A stretch of 64,000 nt of DNA from contig OX235265.1 in assembly GCA_944472135.2 (NCBI GenBank), forward strand, positions 39,963,459 to 40,027,458. Reading direction: 5' to 3'. Origin of the DNA: Trichobilharzia regenti (taxonomy: Eukaryota > Platyhelminthes > Trematoda > Strigeidida > Schistosomatidae). This document shows, in pieces, positions 8,939 to 20,945 of this stretch (its first letter is position 1; each line of letters starts with the position of its first letter). The notes under the pieces are model-generated. The model was not told the DNA's origin. It searched no databases and worked only from the letters and a program-made list of their open reading frames with translations. A program made the translations under genes and the position numbers.

Positions 8939-11753
8939 TAGTATTTCAAAGATAGCCTCACATACTCTACACCTCACAGATTACGCAAGGGCTAATATTC
9001 AGTCTTATCAAGTAGAATAAACAAACGAATAACGAGGAATACATTTATTAATGAATTAACATGTAATACAAAATCGACAACAGTGCAGGTTTCTTTTTCT
9101 TTATCACCCAAATCCATGAAATTCCCGAAAGTAGATATTATCTGAAAAAGAACATAAGAATTATACAGATGTAGACATTGTTATCAGTGTAAACACAATA
9201 ATTAACCATGAAATATGTTTGAAATGACAAAATAATGATTTGAACTGTATATAATTATGTTAGTCAACATTTTTCAATAATGCAAAGTTGATATTCCATC
9301 TGCCTGCTAACATCAACTTCATGCCATCAAATAAGGAAATACTATGCATATATAATTTTTAAGTATTTCTGCAGATTTTTATTAAAGAAATACATGCGGA
9401 GGAGCCTTGTCAGCATTTAGGCAAAGTAGTACACAACAAAGTAAGTGAAATAATTACTAAAACGAGCTATCCCACCTCATCATGTCCATGTGTAATCCAT
9501 TGAACTGCAAAATAAATTCACAAAAAGTCGTTATAACATGTGTCTTCAAGTAATTCGACATATTCTGAACGGAAAAGTACGTTTTTTCAACAAACTGCAA
9601 ACTGCCTGTAAGCTACGGCCGGATAAGGACGCCACCATTGCCTATTTCTGCTAAATACGCCGTATTTCATCAAAATTTAGCTGAAATATATGTAAGAAGT
9701 GTGTAAAACAACGAAAAATGACCTAACCTTGACGTATTTTCCAAAAATAACGCCAATATCCATCAGCTGATCAAATGACCTACGGCCGGCTACAGGCTGC
9801 CTCCGTATCAACGTAGGATGGCTCAAATTGCCCGTTACGGCCAAGTTCATTGCTGGAGTGAGACGCTCGAAGGTCATTTTCGTCCATGTTAGTTGGTTAT
9901 GTTGGACTGCAGTTCCGTAGCTGCTCGTTTACGCATTGATGTTTACGTTTATCCTGCAGTTTTTCACAACTTATCTTGATGTGCATTGTTCACAAATGTT
10001 GCATTTCACCTCACTTTTGTTTCCGTCGCTGTTAAAGTTAGTTATTTCGTTGATTTTTGAATGTTTTATCACCAGGTCAATGCATTCGTTTCATCGTTAT
10101 TGTTTCATACGTTTTATTCATGCGTGGTTGCAGGGTTTATTTGTTTTTCAGCTATTAATGAATTAGTATTGTGTAGAAGTCTTTGGAAAATATGCACTTG
10201 AGCATGTTTGACTGGCGGAAGCTTTTGTTTCTAGTTTATTAGTTGGTTGCCGTTATTGTTGCTGGCCCAGTTGCTCACTTGACATGTAGAAATTTGGAAA
10301 ACTGATGTCCTTCACGTTCATTTTTACAGCATGCAACAATCTACGAGTGATTCTGTCGAGGGGAGCACGATCAGAGTTGATATTAGCAAGGTTTTTGATG
10401 ATCAGATAACACCTTCAGAATATAGAACCTGGGTCGATGTTAAAAAAGCCTTTAAGCTTTTAGAAAAGGTCAATATACCATCAGTGTGTCTGTTATCAGT
10501 TAAAAAACCAGATTTATTGTGAAAGAGTCTAAACCAGATAAGTTTGAGCCACATGAGCGGTGTGAATCTGTTGTGTTTGTGTGTATTTTCGGGGACAAAA
10601 AGAAACTGGAATCCGTAAAGGGTAAGTGTTACGTGTGCTTACTAATGCCTAATGTACTAGATCCAAGTACACGAACTAAGACTGTCTGTGGTAGAGCCAG
10701 TGTTATCAATCATCCGATATGTTGCGAAACGATAAAAAACGGATAATATATGATCTGGTGAGTTCATGAACTATCCCAGTTAAAAGTAAGACTTTAATAA
10801 TAATAATGTATATTTTCATATAAACATAAATTTACATGCGAATGCATGCCACTTTTACAGGCACGATCAAGTATGATATAATATGAAATCATAGATTGTC
10901 TAAAAGTTGATAATGTTTAAACAGATAAATATTTGATACATATAATATAAATACACTCATTGTCTGCACCAGGCCGTATAGTTATTGAATTGTGCAGTTG
11001 TCCTCCAGGTTTCGCGGGAAACTCGACTTCATTTCGTTTTCAACCAAGGCATACGATAACTAACCAATATTGAGGTAAGTACAACGCTTACAAGGGATTG
11101 AAAGCTGTTTTAGAAAAGTAAAAGTGCTAAGGTGAATCATTAAAGTGTAATGAAATAGGTAAGTGCAAGTATCATCAATAAATGCATTTATAAAGGAAAA
11201 CCCTAGGCTGACAACGTTCATTTGCAATGTATAATGCTACCCATATAGGTCTTACTATCATGATGTTCACTTTTGGCTTTAGTACAATTATTCTCATGCC
11301 CGCTTTTTATTTTATACCTTTTTGTGCATTTGGTGCAAAACCGTACCCTACAGAGTATAGGAATAGAATGAGCCTAATCGAACTCATATAGAGCTATAAA
11401 ATGTTAGGTTTAATGGAATGTAATGAGGATCAAGTAAAGGCGCTATTACAAAATAAATGAGATGAGACATTTTGAAGTGGAATTTAAAGATCCGACAATG
11501 CATAGCAAGTTAATTTATAAGATGCCCCCATAAATCTGTGCAGAGTCCACGTGGTCGCATCTCAACAGTAGGCTGGGCCAATAATATATGTTTAAAGGCA
11601 GAGGCATGATCTGTCTAGGCGTTCATTATTATCTTTTTCAAGATAAAGATCTAAGCCCTGATAAAAATCAGAAAAATCTCAAGCCGTCAAATTGCATATT
11701 GCTGTTCCTGCAGAATGGGGCGATTCACCTTAGTGACCACCACCATATCTATT
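8939..11753. repeat. module A, copy 1 (2815 bp) of tandem array
   Basis: First of three direct copies (also 17177-19991 and 25417-28231), each 2815 bp by boundary coordinates. The left boundary shares tagtatttcaaag with the other copies and then diverges from what precedes them; the right boundary is the atctatt that abuts the CR1-A tail. Copy 1 differs from copies 2 and 3 at scattered positions (for example around 9835-9865), while 2 and 3 are closer to each other. Contents: a GC-rich near-palindromic stretch (9604-9810), a possible broken coding block (10330-10746) and AT-rich non-coding sequence. A is not part of the LINE, because an independent LINE copy at 52918 ends where A would begin. 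Confidence 0.88.
10330..10746 (+). pseudogene. unidentified protein fragment in module A, two overlapping frames
   Basis: Not recognised. A polypyrimidine tract and acceptor-like tttttacag precede an ATG at 10331. The first frame (63 codons, to 10522) includes ITPSEYRTWVDVKKAF. A second frame, open from 10504 to 10746, includes KPDKFEPHERCESVVF and a Cys-rich end with KCYVC, TVCG and ICCE. Going from one to the other needs a -1 shift at the A6 run of gttaaaaaacc (10502-10507), so either one base has been lost or gained or ribosomes shift there. I tested a very short intron across this point and found none that keeps the frame. Copies at 18568-18984 and 26808-27224 are the same. Confidence 0.4.
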
Positions 11754-12707
11754 AATAATAGTATATTCTCATTTTGTACATGAGAGACGCCAGTTTACAC
11801 GCATCATCAATATGATAAATTACATATACGATTTGCAATCATACTTAATAATAATGTTTTAATAAAATACACATTTTTTCCTACCTGTGTAGGACACACC
11901 AAATGTACAGGCATGGGTAAGCATTATTTAAATTTCATAAATTCGGTTTGTGGTTAAGTTACATGGTTGCTGGCGTTATTATCTTAGGTCTGTGGGAACA
12001 ATATGATAACCAGTCATTCAATGGAGCACGTCATGAAATATAGGAATATTGACTTCGCATTAACAAAAAAACCCAAGTAAGTTTTGGATGGATTAAAAAT
12101 ACTTGGGAAAAAATAAAGCTTGAAGTAATTCCTCAATATAACTTGGGTGTGTACAAATCCGAATCTTATTTTTGATTTGATTTATATCCAAATTGGGTAA
12201 TAAGGAAGCTATTTTACAGATACGATCAGTTATGTTATAAGCTACAATCGTGACGTTGTATTACAAATAGATACTTTTCCATTGGTATAAGAGTATATTC
12301 CACAAATGTAATCCAGGTTGCGTCGTGGAGAAAGTTAATTCGTTATTAACCAGGCAACTGAAAGATACGGGACCAATAATGTTTGCAGATCATTTGTCAT
12401 TGTAAATGGTCAAATATCCACATTATTCATTCTCATTCAAAAAGTCAAATGGAAGCTGAAATGGTGAGAGAAAAAAGAAGACAAACAACAGCAACGCAAA
12501 AGAAAGCAACGGGAGTCCTTAAGGAGTGATTAATAAATATATACATATATATTCTGTTTAGTAACTGTGGTTATTTTGGTTCACAAACTAACTAGTCCCG
12601 TTATGCTAACTTTTATATTATGTGTGAACTAATATTACTGTCCTGTGTAGAAATGTTTATCATCTAGTTCCAATAATATTAAAATTTATAATTGTAGTTT
12701 GTTGTAA
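11754..12707 (-). repeat. CR1-A 3' UTR
   Basis: Non-coding 3' end of the element, about 950 bp. On the plus strand it begins with the AAT repeat and gtatattctcattttgtac. It contains a block near 11905-11935 (atgtacaggcatgggtaag) shared with the 3' end of the otherwise distinct CR1-B family. Such conserved 3' ends are expected if the RT recognises this part of the RNA. No gene is seen in it. Confidence 0.8.
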
Positions 12708-15687
12708 CTACACGTTTAAAGAACTTAAAATATCTATGTAGGGTGAAAAAGAAGGTGTAAGAGTCAGGCGCAAAAGTGCATTGTCATCTTTGAGCAGTCT
12801 GGTGACTGAGGAGATGAACACTGGAAGTGTGTTTGCATCGCGCACATTAGCTGGTAGTCTATTCCAAATGACTGAAAACTTATTTAAGAAGAAGTTGTAC
12901 CGCACGTAAGTCTGACAGTGCTCCATAGCAGCTAGGTTGTGATGATTTCTAAGATTGTAACTGATGACAGCGGTAGGTTTAGTTATTGGCTCGGAGGAAT
13001 GCAAGAGAAGATTAGTTAGCTTATAGTAAAAGATAAGGTTTAGCTTAAGGCGTCTTTTCCAGAGGGGTTCTAATCTTAGTCTTTCGCATCGCTCATGGTA
13101 TTCCAGACCACTTTCTAAACCAAGAGTTCTTGAGGTAAACTGCCGTTGCACTCCCTCTAATTTAAGCTTGTCATTTTGTCTTAGTCCGCTAAGAATAAAC
13201 GGGCAGTATTCTAAGATAGGTCGGACACATACTTTGTATAATAAAACCCTAGTTTCACAACAAAAGAAATTGCGTGTTATGCATCCTATCAGCCTTCGCG
13301 TTTTACGTCTGGCATAATCAGTCTGTTCAGCGAACGTTAGGTTACTAGAGTATCTAATACCGAGATCTACGACTGAGTTGAGCTTAGCTAGTTTTCGCCC
13401 ATTTATTTCAAGAGTTAGATCAAGGTTACTGTTGCCGATACAAATCCAGCCGCATTTGTCAATGTTAAAATTTAGACAGGATTCAGCACACCACGTTGCA
13501 AGGCTACTTAGTTCAAGATGTATTTTAGTAACCATATCGCTTAATTCATGAGTGTAGCAGGAGTAGACGACTTTGAGGTCGTCAGCATATAGGAATGGTT
13601 TACCTGGGGTGAAGCACTTGCAAATGCTGTTAATGTAGATTGTGAATAAAAGTGGACCTAGGACACTACCTTGCACGACCCCACTTGAGATCTGCCTAGG
13701 ATGAGACAATACAGATCCAACTTTGGTTATTTGTACCCTGTTGCTTAGAAATGATTTTAACCAGTTCAGTAATGGGTTGCGAATTCCACAAGAGTACAGC
13801 TTCTCAAAGAGAATACTGTGAGATACCATGTCAAATGCCCTAGATATATCGAAGTATAGAACAACGACTAGCTTACGTGCTTCGCGACTACTAGTGATGC
13901 AGTTGAAAAAGTCGAAGTGGCAAGTAACGCAGGATCTATTTTTGAGAAATCCGTGTTGAGACCTTGTAACAAGATCTTCCCTAATTAGGTAGTCTGACAA
14001 TTGATCTTTTACAACTTTCTCCATGATTCGTGAGATAACTGGGGTTATATTTATGGGTCTGTAATTGCCCTATCACCAGATTTGTAATGTGGAATTATGA
14101 AGCTAGTTTTCCACTCACTAGGGTAAGTGCCAGTGTCCATAGATATTGAGAAGAATTTAAGAAGTAACAAGGGTATATCACACCCACTGTTTTTGAAAAT
14201 TATCGAAGCGAGGCCATCCGGTCCCGTACTAGTGGAAGGTTTAAGGCTTTTAATTGCTTGTACTATTAATTGATTAGTGAACACAATGCTTTCAAGGGAA
14301 GAGATAGTAAGGGGAGCGGTTTCACCAGGCATATGTGTTTCTAAACTAAAGTTTGCAAACCAATCACTGAAGAGTTCACAGATAGTGGCAGGTTCATTGT
14401 AGATTACTTTGTCGTGAAGTAAGTATGGGATTTCCCTCGCCGACTGCATTCGTTTTTTAAGAAGTGCCGTTAAGTTATAAACTTTGGAGGTACTTTCAAG
14501 TGCCGTTAACTCTTCGTCGAGGTCCTTTTGAGAGCGTAGGCGCTTGATAGATTCAAGAGACTCGTGGATTGAGAGCAATAGTGATATGTCCTTAGTGGAA
14601 TAGTACTGTTTCTTCAGCTTCCTTAACTTATTACGGTGTGCCCTTGGAATATATTCAGTTCGGTGTCTACTTAATTTCACTATTTTCTTTGGAGCAACTG
14701 TATCTAGACAAAGGGTAACATTCCTGTAAAACAGGGTTACTAAGGCCTCCAGGGAGTCAGTGGTAAAATAGTCATCCCATTGACAGAGTCGAATAAGTTC
14801 TTGGACTAATCCCCAGTCTGTATATTTGTAACTACGACATATTGTGCTTCCTGAGTCTTGTTTGTTTCCTGTATTTAGTGGTGAGAAAGGCAGAGAGCAG
14901 AGTACCATTCTATGGTCACTACTGGAAAATCTATTACCAACATAGTGGATACTGGGATTGTGTCATGACAAAAAACAAGGTCCAAAATGTTGTCACCACG
15001 AGTAGGTGTCTGGACGTGTTGTTGCCATCCATAACAGTCTATAGTGGCAAGTAATTCGTCGAAGCGTTGGGGGCCGGAACTAGTTAGCCAATTGACTTCT
15101 GGAAGATTGAAGTCCCCTGCAATTATTTTGTAATTAGCACTAAACGAGGATGCATGTGCAAACGATTTAGCTAATAACGCATCAGTTTCTTTTGTTGAGC
15201 TTGGTGCTCGATAAACACAGCCTATGAGAAGTTTGTACTTATCTCCATGTAAGACAACCCAGAGTGAGTCAGGTACATTATTCATTGTTTCATCTTCCAC
15301 CTTACTGACTACAAATGAGCTATGTATATATATGAGACATCCTCCACCACGCTTGCAATCTCTGTTTGCACGGTGTACAGTGTAATCATCGATACCTATA
15401 TGCACATCAAGTACAGAGGATGAGCACCATGACTCAGTAATCAGAGCTACAGTAGGCTTGGCGACTAATAATAATGTCCTTAGTTCAGATATCTTATTGA
15501 TTAAGGAACGTGCATTAATTAGCAATATCGTGAATAAGTCACGGGATACTACAAACTGGCTTAAAATGTCACCATAACCTAAATCTATTTGTGCGTCAGC
15601 ACCGCAAGAATTTATGAATGAAAAGGAGGTCGGACTGGGTGTCTGCACATCGGAGTTGGTGTGCAATGAGGTGGTCCTAGGTGCCAT
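12708..15687 (-). pseudogene. CR1-A ORF2 (endonuclease + reverse transcriptase), two frameshifts
   Basis: The ATG at 15687 lies 35 bp after ORF1. The first piece (to 14875, 270 codons) is the endonuclease, with TESW at residues 84-87, YRAP at 159-162 and GDFNLPEVNW at 191-200; it loses frame in the RFSSSDH region. The second piece (14908-14051) carries the linker and RT start (SLKPSTSTGPDG). A second shift falls just before NYRPINITP. The third piece (14024-12708, 438 codons) has YFDISRAFD at 58-66, SGVVQGSVLGPLLF near 114-127 and YADD at 146-149. All catalytic motifs survive, so decay is recent, but no single frame makes the whole enzyme. Confidence 0.9.
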
Positions 15688-15721
15688 GGGTCGTACCAGT
15701 GATTCGGGACACCTGGAAAAT

Positions 15722-17080
15722 TTACCATGTGTTCCTGGATATAAGGGTAGTACAGGTTGGGCCTAGGTTGACGGTTAAAAGGCATAGCATCAAAGGTCTA
15801 CCCATCCAACTGCTATTCGTCATACCGGTATACACCTTCGGGTTGTTTTTATAACTTAAAGGGAATTGTGAAGGAAGGTGCTTTGGCTGCAAGACTTTAG
15901 GAGTCTTGGAGCCTGACTTTCTATAAGGTGGAGCATGCGGAACACCTCCAGATATACTTATGTTTCGAGAGGAGTTTTTCGTAACAAGTGATGGTTTGTT
16001 GGCATTCTTACTCTCAGCAGGCTTATTGAATACAAAGTATTCTTCCCCATCATTAGTCTCAACCCTGCGAAATTTGTTCATCGTGGTGAGGTTACTACGT
16101 TTGGGGGGAAATTTCTTAGAACAACTTGCAGAAGTTCTAGTCATTTTAACATCTTTCGATGAGGCTTTATTTACAGGGGTACTGGTATCTAAATCAGTTC
16201 CTAGTTCCATTGGCAGGTGTGGTTGTTGTGTAGTTTGCTGAATGCTAGTTTCAGCACTAGGTGTCTGTTGCTGTGCACGATCCTTATTTGGTAAATCAAA
16301 GCTAGAGGAGGTGACCAGGTTATTACTACGCATTATTCTGCGCTGACACGGTGTTTTATCCTGAGCTACGGTTATAGACTTATAACTGCTATTCAGTCTT
16401 AAGTGATCCTGACATTTAGTAAACTTACTAGCATCAAGGGAATTACTGAATTTAAAAATGATTGGGCAATTAGCCTGGTTAGACTTTTTACGAAGTCGTT
16501 TGCATTCACATGGAACACTAGCCATGCCGCAACAAATCAGGATTTTGTGTCTTACAGTTTTCAGGGGCAGAGAATCTGGGACGTTGTAAACTATAGCTTG
16601 GTGAGAAGAGGTTATACGCTTCATCACCTCCGTAGCCAAGCAGTCAATCAGATTTTCAGCTTTATTTAGGTTGTCTGGAGATATTTTAGGATGCCTTTCT
16701 AAAAGACAGGCTATTGGGTCTAAATTCAAAAGCTTATTTTGAGTTACATCCAGTAAACACTTAACCTGGCCAATATCAGAACGGCTCTCCGTGGTATTTG
16801 AGATTGGCAGTGACATACTATCAAACTGATCTAATTTTTTCTGAATTTCACTTACTTGCCTCTGCATATCTTTCAAAAGGAGGTTTAGTTTACAGAACTC
16901 AGAGTTCTCTAACAGAACATCTTTCACCTGTATCACAGGAGTGAGATCTGCACTCAAACCATTTTGAGAGCTAGTAGTTGATACTGTATTACCAGGCGGT
17001 AATGCAGTTATAACCGAATTTAAGCCACTATCTAAAACAATTGTGTTTCTACGAACACGTTTTTTAGAGATTTGGACCAT
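15722..17080 (-). CDS. CR1-A ORF1 protein (452 codons, intact)
   Basis: An uninterrupted ORF1 starting at an ATG close to the 5' end of the element. Residues about 50-90 look coiled (CKLNLLLKDMQRQVSEIQKK). A core follows with AIVYNVPDS, CKRLRKKS and CPIIFKFSNS, an RRM-like arrangement seen in other CR1-type ORF1 proteins; then a low-complexity Gln/Thr/Ser/Lys-rich C-terminal half. Its expected role is RNA binding and chaperoning of the element's RNP. The product of the second copy (23962-25320) appears identical, and an ORF1 that stays open beside a broken ORF2 argues for a recent origin. Function is inferred from family position, not from a diagnostic catalytic motif. Confidence 0.8.
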   Translation of the reverse strand: MVQISKKRVRRNTIVLDSGLNSVITALPPGNTVSTTSSQNGLSADLTPVIQVKDVLLENSEFCKLNLLLKDMQRQVSEIQKKLDQFDSMSLPISNTTESRSDIGQVKCLLDVTQNKLLNLDPIACLLERHPKISPDNLNKAENLIDCLATEVMKRITSSHQAIVYNVPDSLPLKTVRHKILICCGMASVPCECKRLRKKSNQANCPIIFKFSNSLDASKFTKCQDHLRLNSSYKSITVAQDKTPCQRRIMRSNNLVTSSSFDLPNKDRAQQQTPSAETSIQQTTQQPHLPMELGTDLDTSTPVNKASSKDVKMTRTSASCSKKFPPKRSNLTTMNKFRRVETNDGEEYFVFNKPAESKNANKPSLVTKNSSRNISISGGVPHAPPYRKSGSKTPKVLQPKHLPSQFPLSYKNNPKVYTGMTNSSWMGRPLMLCLLTVNLGPTCTTLISRNTW

Positions 17081-17176
17081 AATTTCAAGAATTATATGAC
17101 AATAAGCAGTAAATAAATTTCAGAGCAAAAACGTGCAAAAATGTCACCAATTTCGAACGTACCGCCAACAGATACT

Positions 17177-19991
17177 TAGTATTTCAAAGATAGCCACATA
17201 CACTCTATACCTCAAAAATTACGCAAGGGCTAATATTCGGTCTTGTCAAGTAGAATAAACAAACGAATAACGAGGAATACATTTATTAATGAATTAACAT
17301 GTAATACAAAATCGACAACAGTGCAGGTATCTTTTTCTTTATCACCTAAATCCATGAAATTCCCGAAAGTAGATATTATCTGAAAAAGAACATAAGAATT
17401 ATACAGATGTAGACATTGTTATCAGTGTAAACACAATAATTAACCATGAAATATGTTTGAAATGACGAAATAATTAGTTGAATTGTACATAATTACGTCA
17501 GTAAACATTTTTCAATAATATAAAATCGATATTGCATCTGCCTGCTAACATCAACTTCATGCCATCAAATAAGGAAATACTATGCATATATAATTTTTAA
17601 GTATTTCTGCAGATTTTTATTAAAGAAATACATGTGGAGGAGCCTTGTCAGCATTTAGGCAAAGTAGTACACAACAAAGTAAGTGAAATAATTACTAAAA
17701 CGAGCTATCCCACCTCATCATGTCCATGTGTAATCCATTGAACTGCAAAATAAATTCACAAAAAGTCGTTATAACATGTGTCTTCAAGTAATTCGACATA
17801 TTCTGAACGGAAAAGTACGTTTTTTCAACAAACTGCAAACTGCCTGTAAGCTACGGCCGGATAAGGACGCCACCATTGCCTATTTCTGCTAAATACGCCG
17901 TATTTCATCAAAATTTAGCTGAAATATATGTAAGAAGTGTGTAAAACAACGAAAAATGACCTAACCTTGACGTATTTTCCAAAAATAACGCCAATATCCA
18001 TCAGCTGATCAAATGACCTACGGCCGGCTACAGGCTGCCTCCGTATCAACGTAGGATGGCTCAAATTGTCCGTTACGTCCAAGGTCATTGTTGGAGTGAG
18101 ACGCTCGAAGGTCATTTTCGTCCATGTTAGTTGGTTATGTTGGACTGCAGTTCCGTAGCTGCTCGTTTACGCATTGATGTTTACGTTTATCCTGCAGTTT
18201 TTCACAACTTATCTTGATGTGCATTGTTCACAAATGTTGCATTTCACCTCACTTTTGTTTCCGTCGCTGTTAAAGTTAGTTATTTCGTTGATTTTTGAAT
18301 GTTTTATCACCAGGTCAATGCATTCGTTTCATCGTTATTGTTTCATACGTTTTATTCATGCGTGGTTGCAGGGTTTATTTGTTTTTCAGCTATTAATGAA
18401 TTAGTATTGTGTAGAAGTCTTTGGAAAATATGCACTTGAGCATGTTTGACTGGCGGAAGCTTTTGTTTCTAGTTTATTAGTTGGTTGCCGTTATTGTTGC
18501 TGGCCCAGTTGCTCACTTGACATGTAGAAATTTGGAAAACTGATGTCCTTCACGTTCATTTTTACAGCATGCAACAATCTACGAGTGATTCTGTCGAGGG
18601 GAGCACGATCAGAGTTGATATTAGCAAGGTTTTTGATGATCAGATAACACCTTCAGAATATAGAACCTGGGTCGATGTTAAAAAAGCCTTTAAGCTTTTA
18701 GAAAAGGTCAATATACCATCAGTGTGTCTGTTATCAGTTAAAAAACCAGATTTATTGTGAAAGAGTCTAAACCAGATAAGTTTGAGCCACATGAGCGGTG
18801 TGAATCTGTTGTGTTTGTGTGTATTTTCGGGGACAAAAAGAAACTGGAATCCGTAAAGGGTAAGTGTTACGTGTGCTTACTAATGCCTAATGTACTAGAT
18901 CCAAGTACACGAACTAAGACTGTCTGTGGTAGAGCCAGTGTTATCAATCATCCGATATGTTGCGAAACGATAAAAAACGGATAATATATGATCTGGTGAG
19001 TTCATGAACTATCCCAGTTAAAAGTAAGACTTTAATAATAATAATGTATATTTTCATATAAACATAAATTTACATGCGAATGCATGCCACTTTTACAGGC
19101 ACGATCAAGTATGATATAATATGAAATCATAGATTGTCTAAAAGTTGATAATGTTTAAACAGATAAATATTTGATACATATAATATAAATACACTCATTG
19201 TCTGCACCAGGCCGTATAGTTATTGAATTGTGCAGTTGTCCTCCAGGTTTCGCGGGAAACTCGACTTCATTTCGTTTTCAACCAAGGCATACGATAACTA
19301 ACCAATATTGAGGTAAGTACAACGCTTACAAGGGATTGAAAGCTGTTTTAGAAAAGTAAAAGTGCTAAGGTGAATCATTAAAGTGTAATGAAATAGGTAA
19401 GTGCAAGTATCATCAATAAATGCATTTATAAAGGAAAACCCTAGGCTGACAACGTTCATTTGCAATGTATAATGCTACCCATATAGGTCTTACTATCATG
19501 ATGTTCACTTTTGGCTTTAGTACAATTATTCTCATGCCCGCTTTTTATTTTATACCTTTTTGTGCATTTGGTGCAAAACCGTACCCTACAGAGTATAGGA
19601 ATAGAATGAGTCTAATCGAACTCATATAGAGCTATAAAATGTTAGGTTTAATGGAATGTAATGAGGATCAAGTAAAGGCGCTATTACAAAATAAATGAGA
19701 TGAGACATTTTGAAGTGGAATTTAAAGATCCGACAATGCATAGCAAGTTAATTTATAAGATGCCCCCATAAATCTGTGCAGAGTCCACGTGGTCGCATCT
19801 CAACAGTAGGCTGGGCCAATAATATATGTTTAAAGGCAGAGGCATGATCTGTCTAGGCGTTCATTATTATCTTTTTCAAGATAAAGATCTAAGCCCTGAT
19901 AAAAATCAGAAAAATCTCAAGCCGTCAAATTGCATATTGCTGTTCCTGCAGAATGGGGCGATTCACCTTAGTGACCACCACCATATCTATT
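17177..19991. repeat. module A, copy 2
   Basis: Second 2815-bp copy of the module, 8238 bp downstream of copy 1 and 8240 bp upstream of copy 3. It lies between the 5' end of L1 and the 3' end of L2 (in plus-strand order). It carries the same GC-rich stretch, the same broken coding block and the same AT-rich sequence as copy 1. It groups with copy 3 at the positions that differ from copy 1. Confidence 0.88.
18568..18984 (+). pseudogene. module A coding block, copy 2
   Basis: Same two overlapping frames as at 10330-10746 (18569-18760 and 18757-18984), with identical predicted residues and the same A6 run at the frame change. Because the module was duplicated recently, the shared frame change is not independent evidence that it is functional. 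Confidence 0.4.
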
Positions 19992-20945
19992 AATAATAGT
20001 ATATTCTCATTTTGTACATAAGAGACGCCAGTTTACACGCATCATCAATATGATAAATTACATATACGATTTGCAATCATACTTAATAATAATGTTTTAA
20101 TAAAATACACATTTTTTCCTACCTGTGTAGGACACACCAAATGTACAGGCATGGGTAAGCATTATTTAAATTTCATAAATTCGGTTTGTGGTTAAGTTAC
20201 ATGGTTGCTGGCGTTTTTATCTTAGGTCTGTGGGAACAATATGATAACCAGTCATTCAATGGAGCACGTCATGAAATATAGGAATATTGACTTCGCATTA
20301 ACAAAAAAACCCAAGTAAGTTTTGGATGGATTAAAAATACTTGGGAAAAAATAAAGCTTGAAGTAATTCCTCAATATAACTTGGGTGTGTACAAATCCGA
20401 ATCTTATTTTTGATTTGATTTATATCCAAATTGGGTAATAAGGAAGCTATTTTACAGATACGATCAGTTATGTTATAAGCTACAATCGTGACGTTGTATT
20501 ACAAATAGATACTTTTCCATTGGTATAAGAGTATATTCCACAAATGTAATCCAGGTTGCGTCGTGGAGAAAGTTAATTCGTTATTAACCAGGCAACTGAA
20601 AGATACGGGACCAATAATGTTTGCAGATCATTTGTCATTGTAAATGGTCAAATATCCACATTATTCATTCTCATTCAAAAAGTCAAATGGAAGCTGAAAT
20701 GGTGAGAGAAAAAAGAAGACAAACAACAGCAACGCAAAAGAAAGCAACGGGAGTCCTTAAGGAGTGATTAATAAATATATACATATATATTCTGTTTAGT
20801 AACTGTGGTTATTTTTGTACACAAACTAACTAGTCCCGTTATGCTAACTTTTATATTATGTGTGAACTAATATTACTGTCCTGTGTAGAAATGTTAATCA
20901 TCTAGTTCCAATAATATTAAAATTTATAATTGTAGTTTGTTGTAA

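Larger units (their letters stand above)
11754..17176 (-). mobile_element. CR1-A LINE, copy L1, full length
   Basis: A CR1-like non-LTR retrotransposon on the minus strand. In its own direction it has a short 5' leader (17176-17081), ORF1 (17080-15722), a 35-bp gap, ORF2 (15687-12708, with two frameshifts) and a 3' UTR ending in a short AAT repeat at 11754. The 3' terminus is supported by the unrelated insertion at 52918-54283, which ends with the same repeat. The copy at 19992-25416 is nearly identical. Module A flanks both sides. Confidence 0.9.

Noticed and set aside
9677..10166. 66-codon minus and 76-codon plus frames in module A as genes
   Set aside because: No domain, no splice logic, and the copies are too recently duplicated to show selection.
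10469..10499. 31-bp mini-intron joining the two module A frames
   Set aside because: GT and AG are present, but removing it leads into a frame that stops within a few codons.
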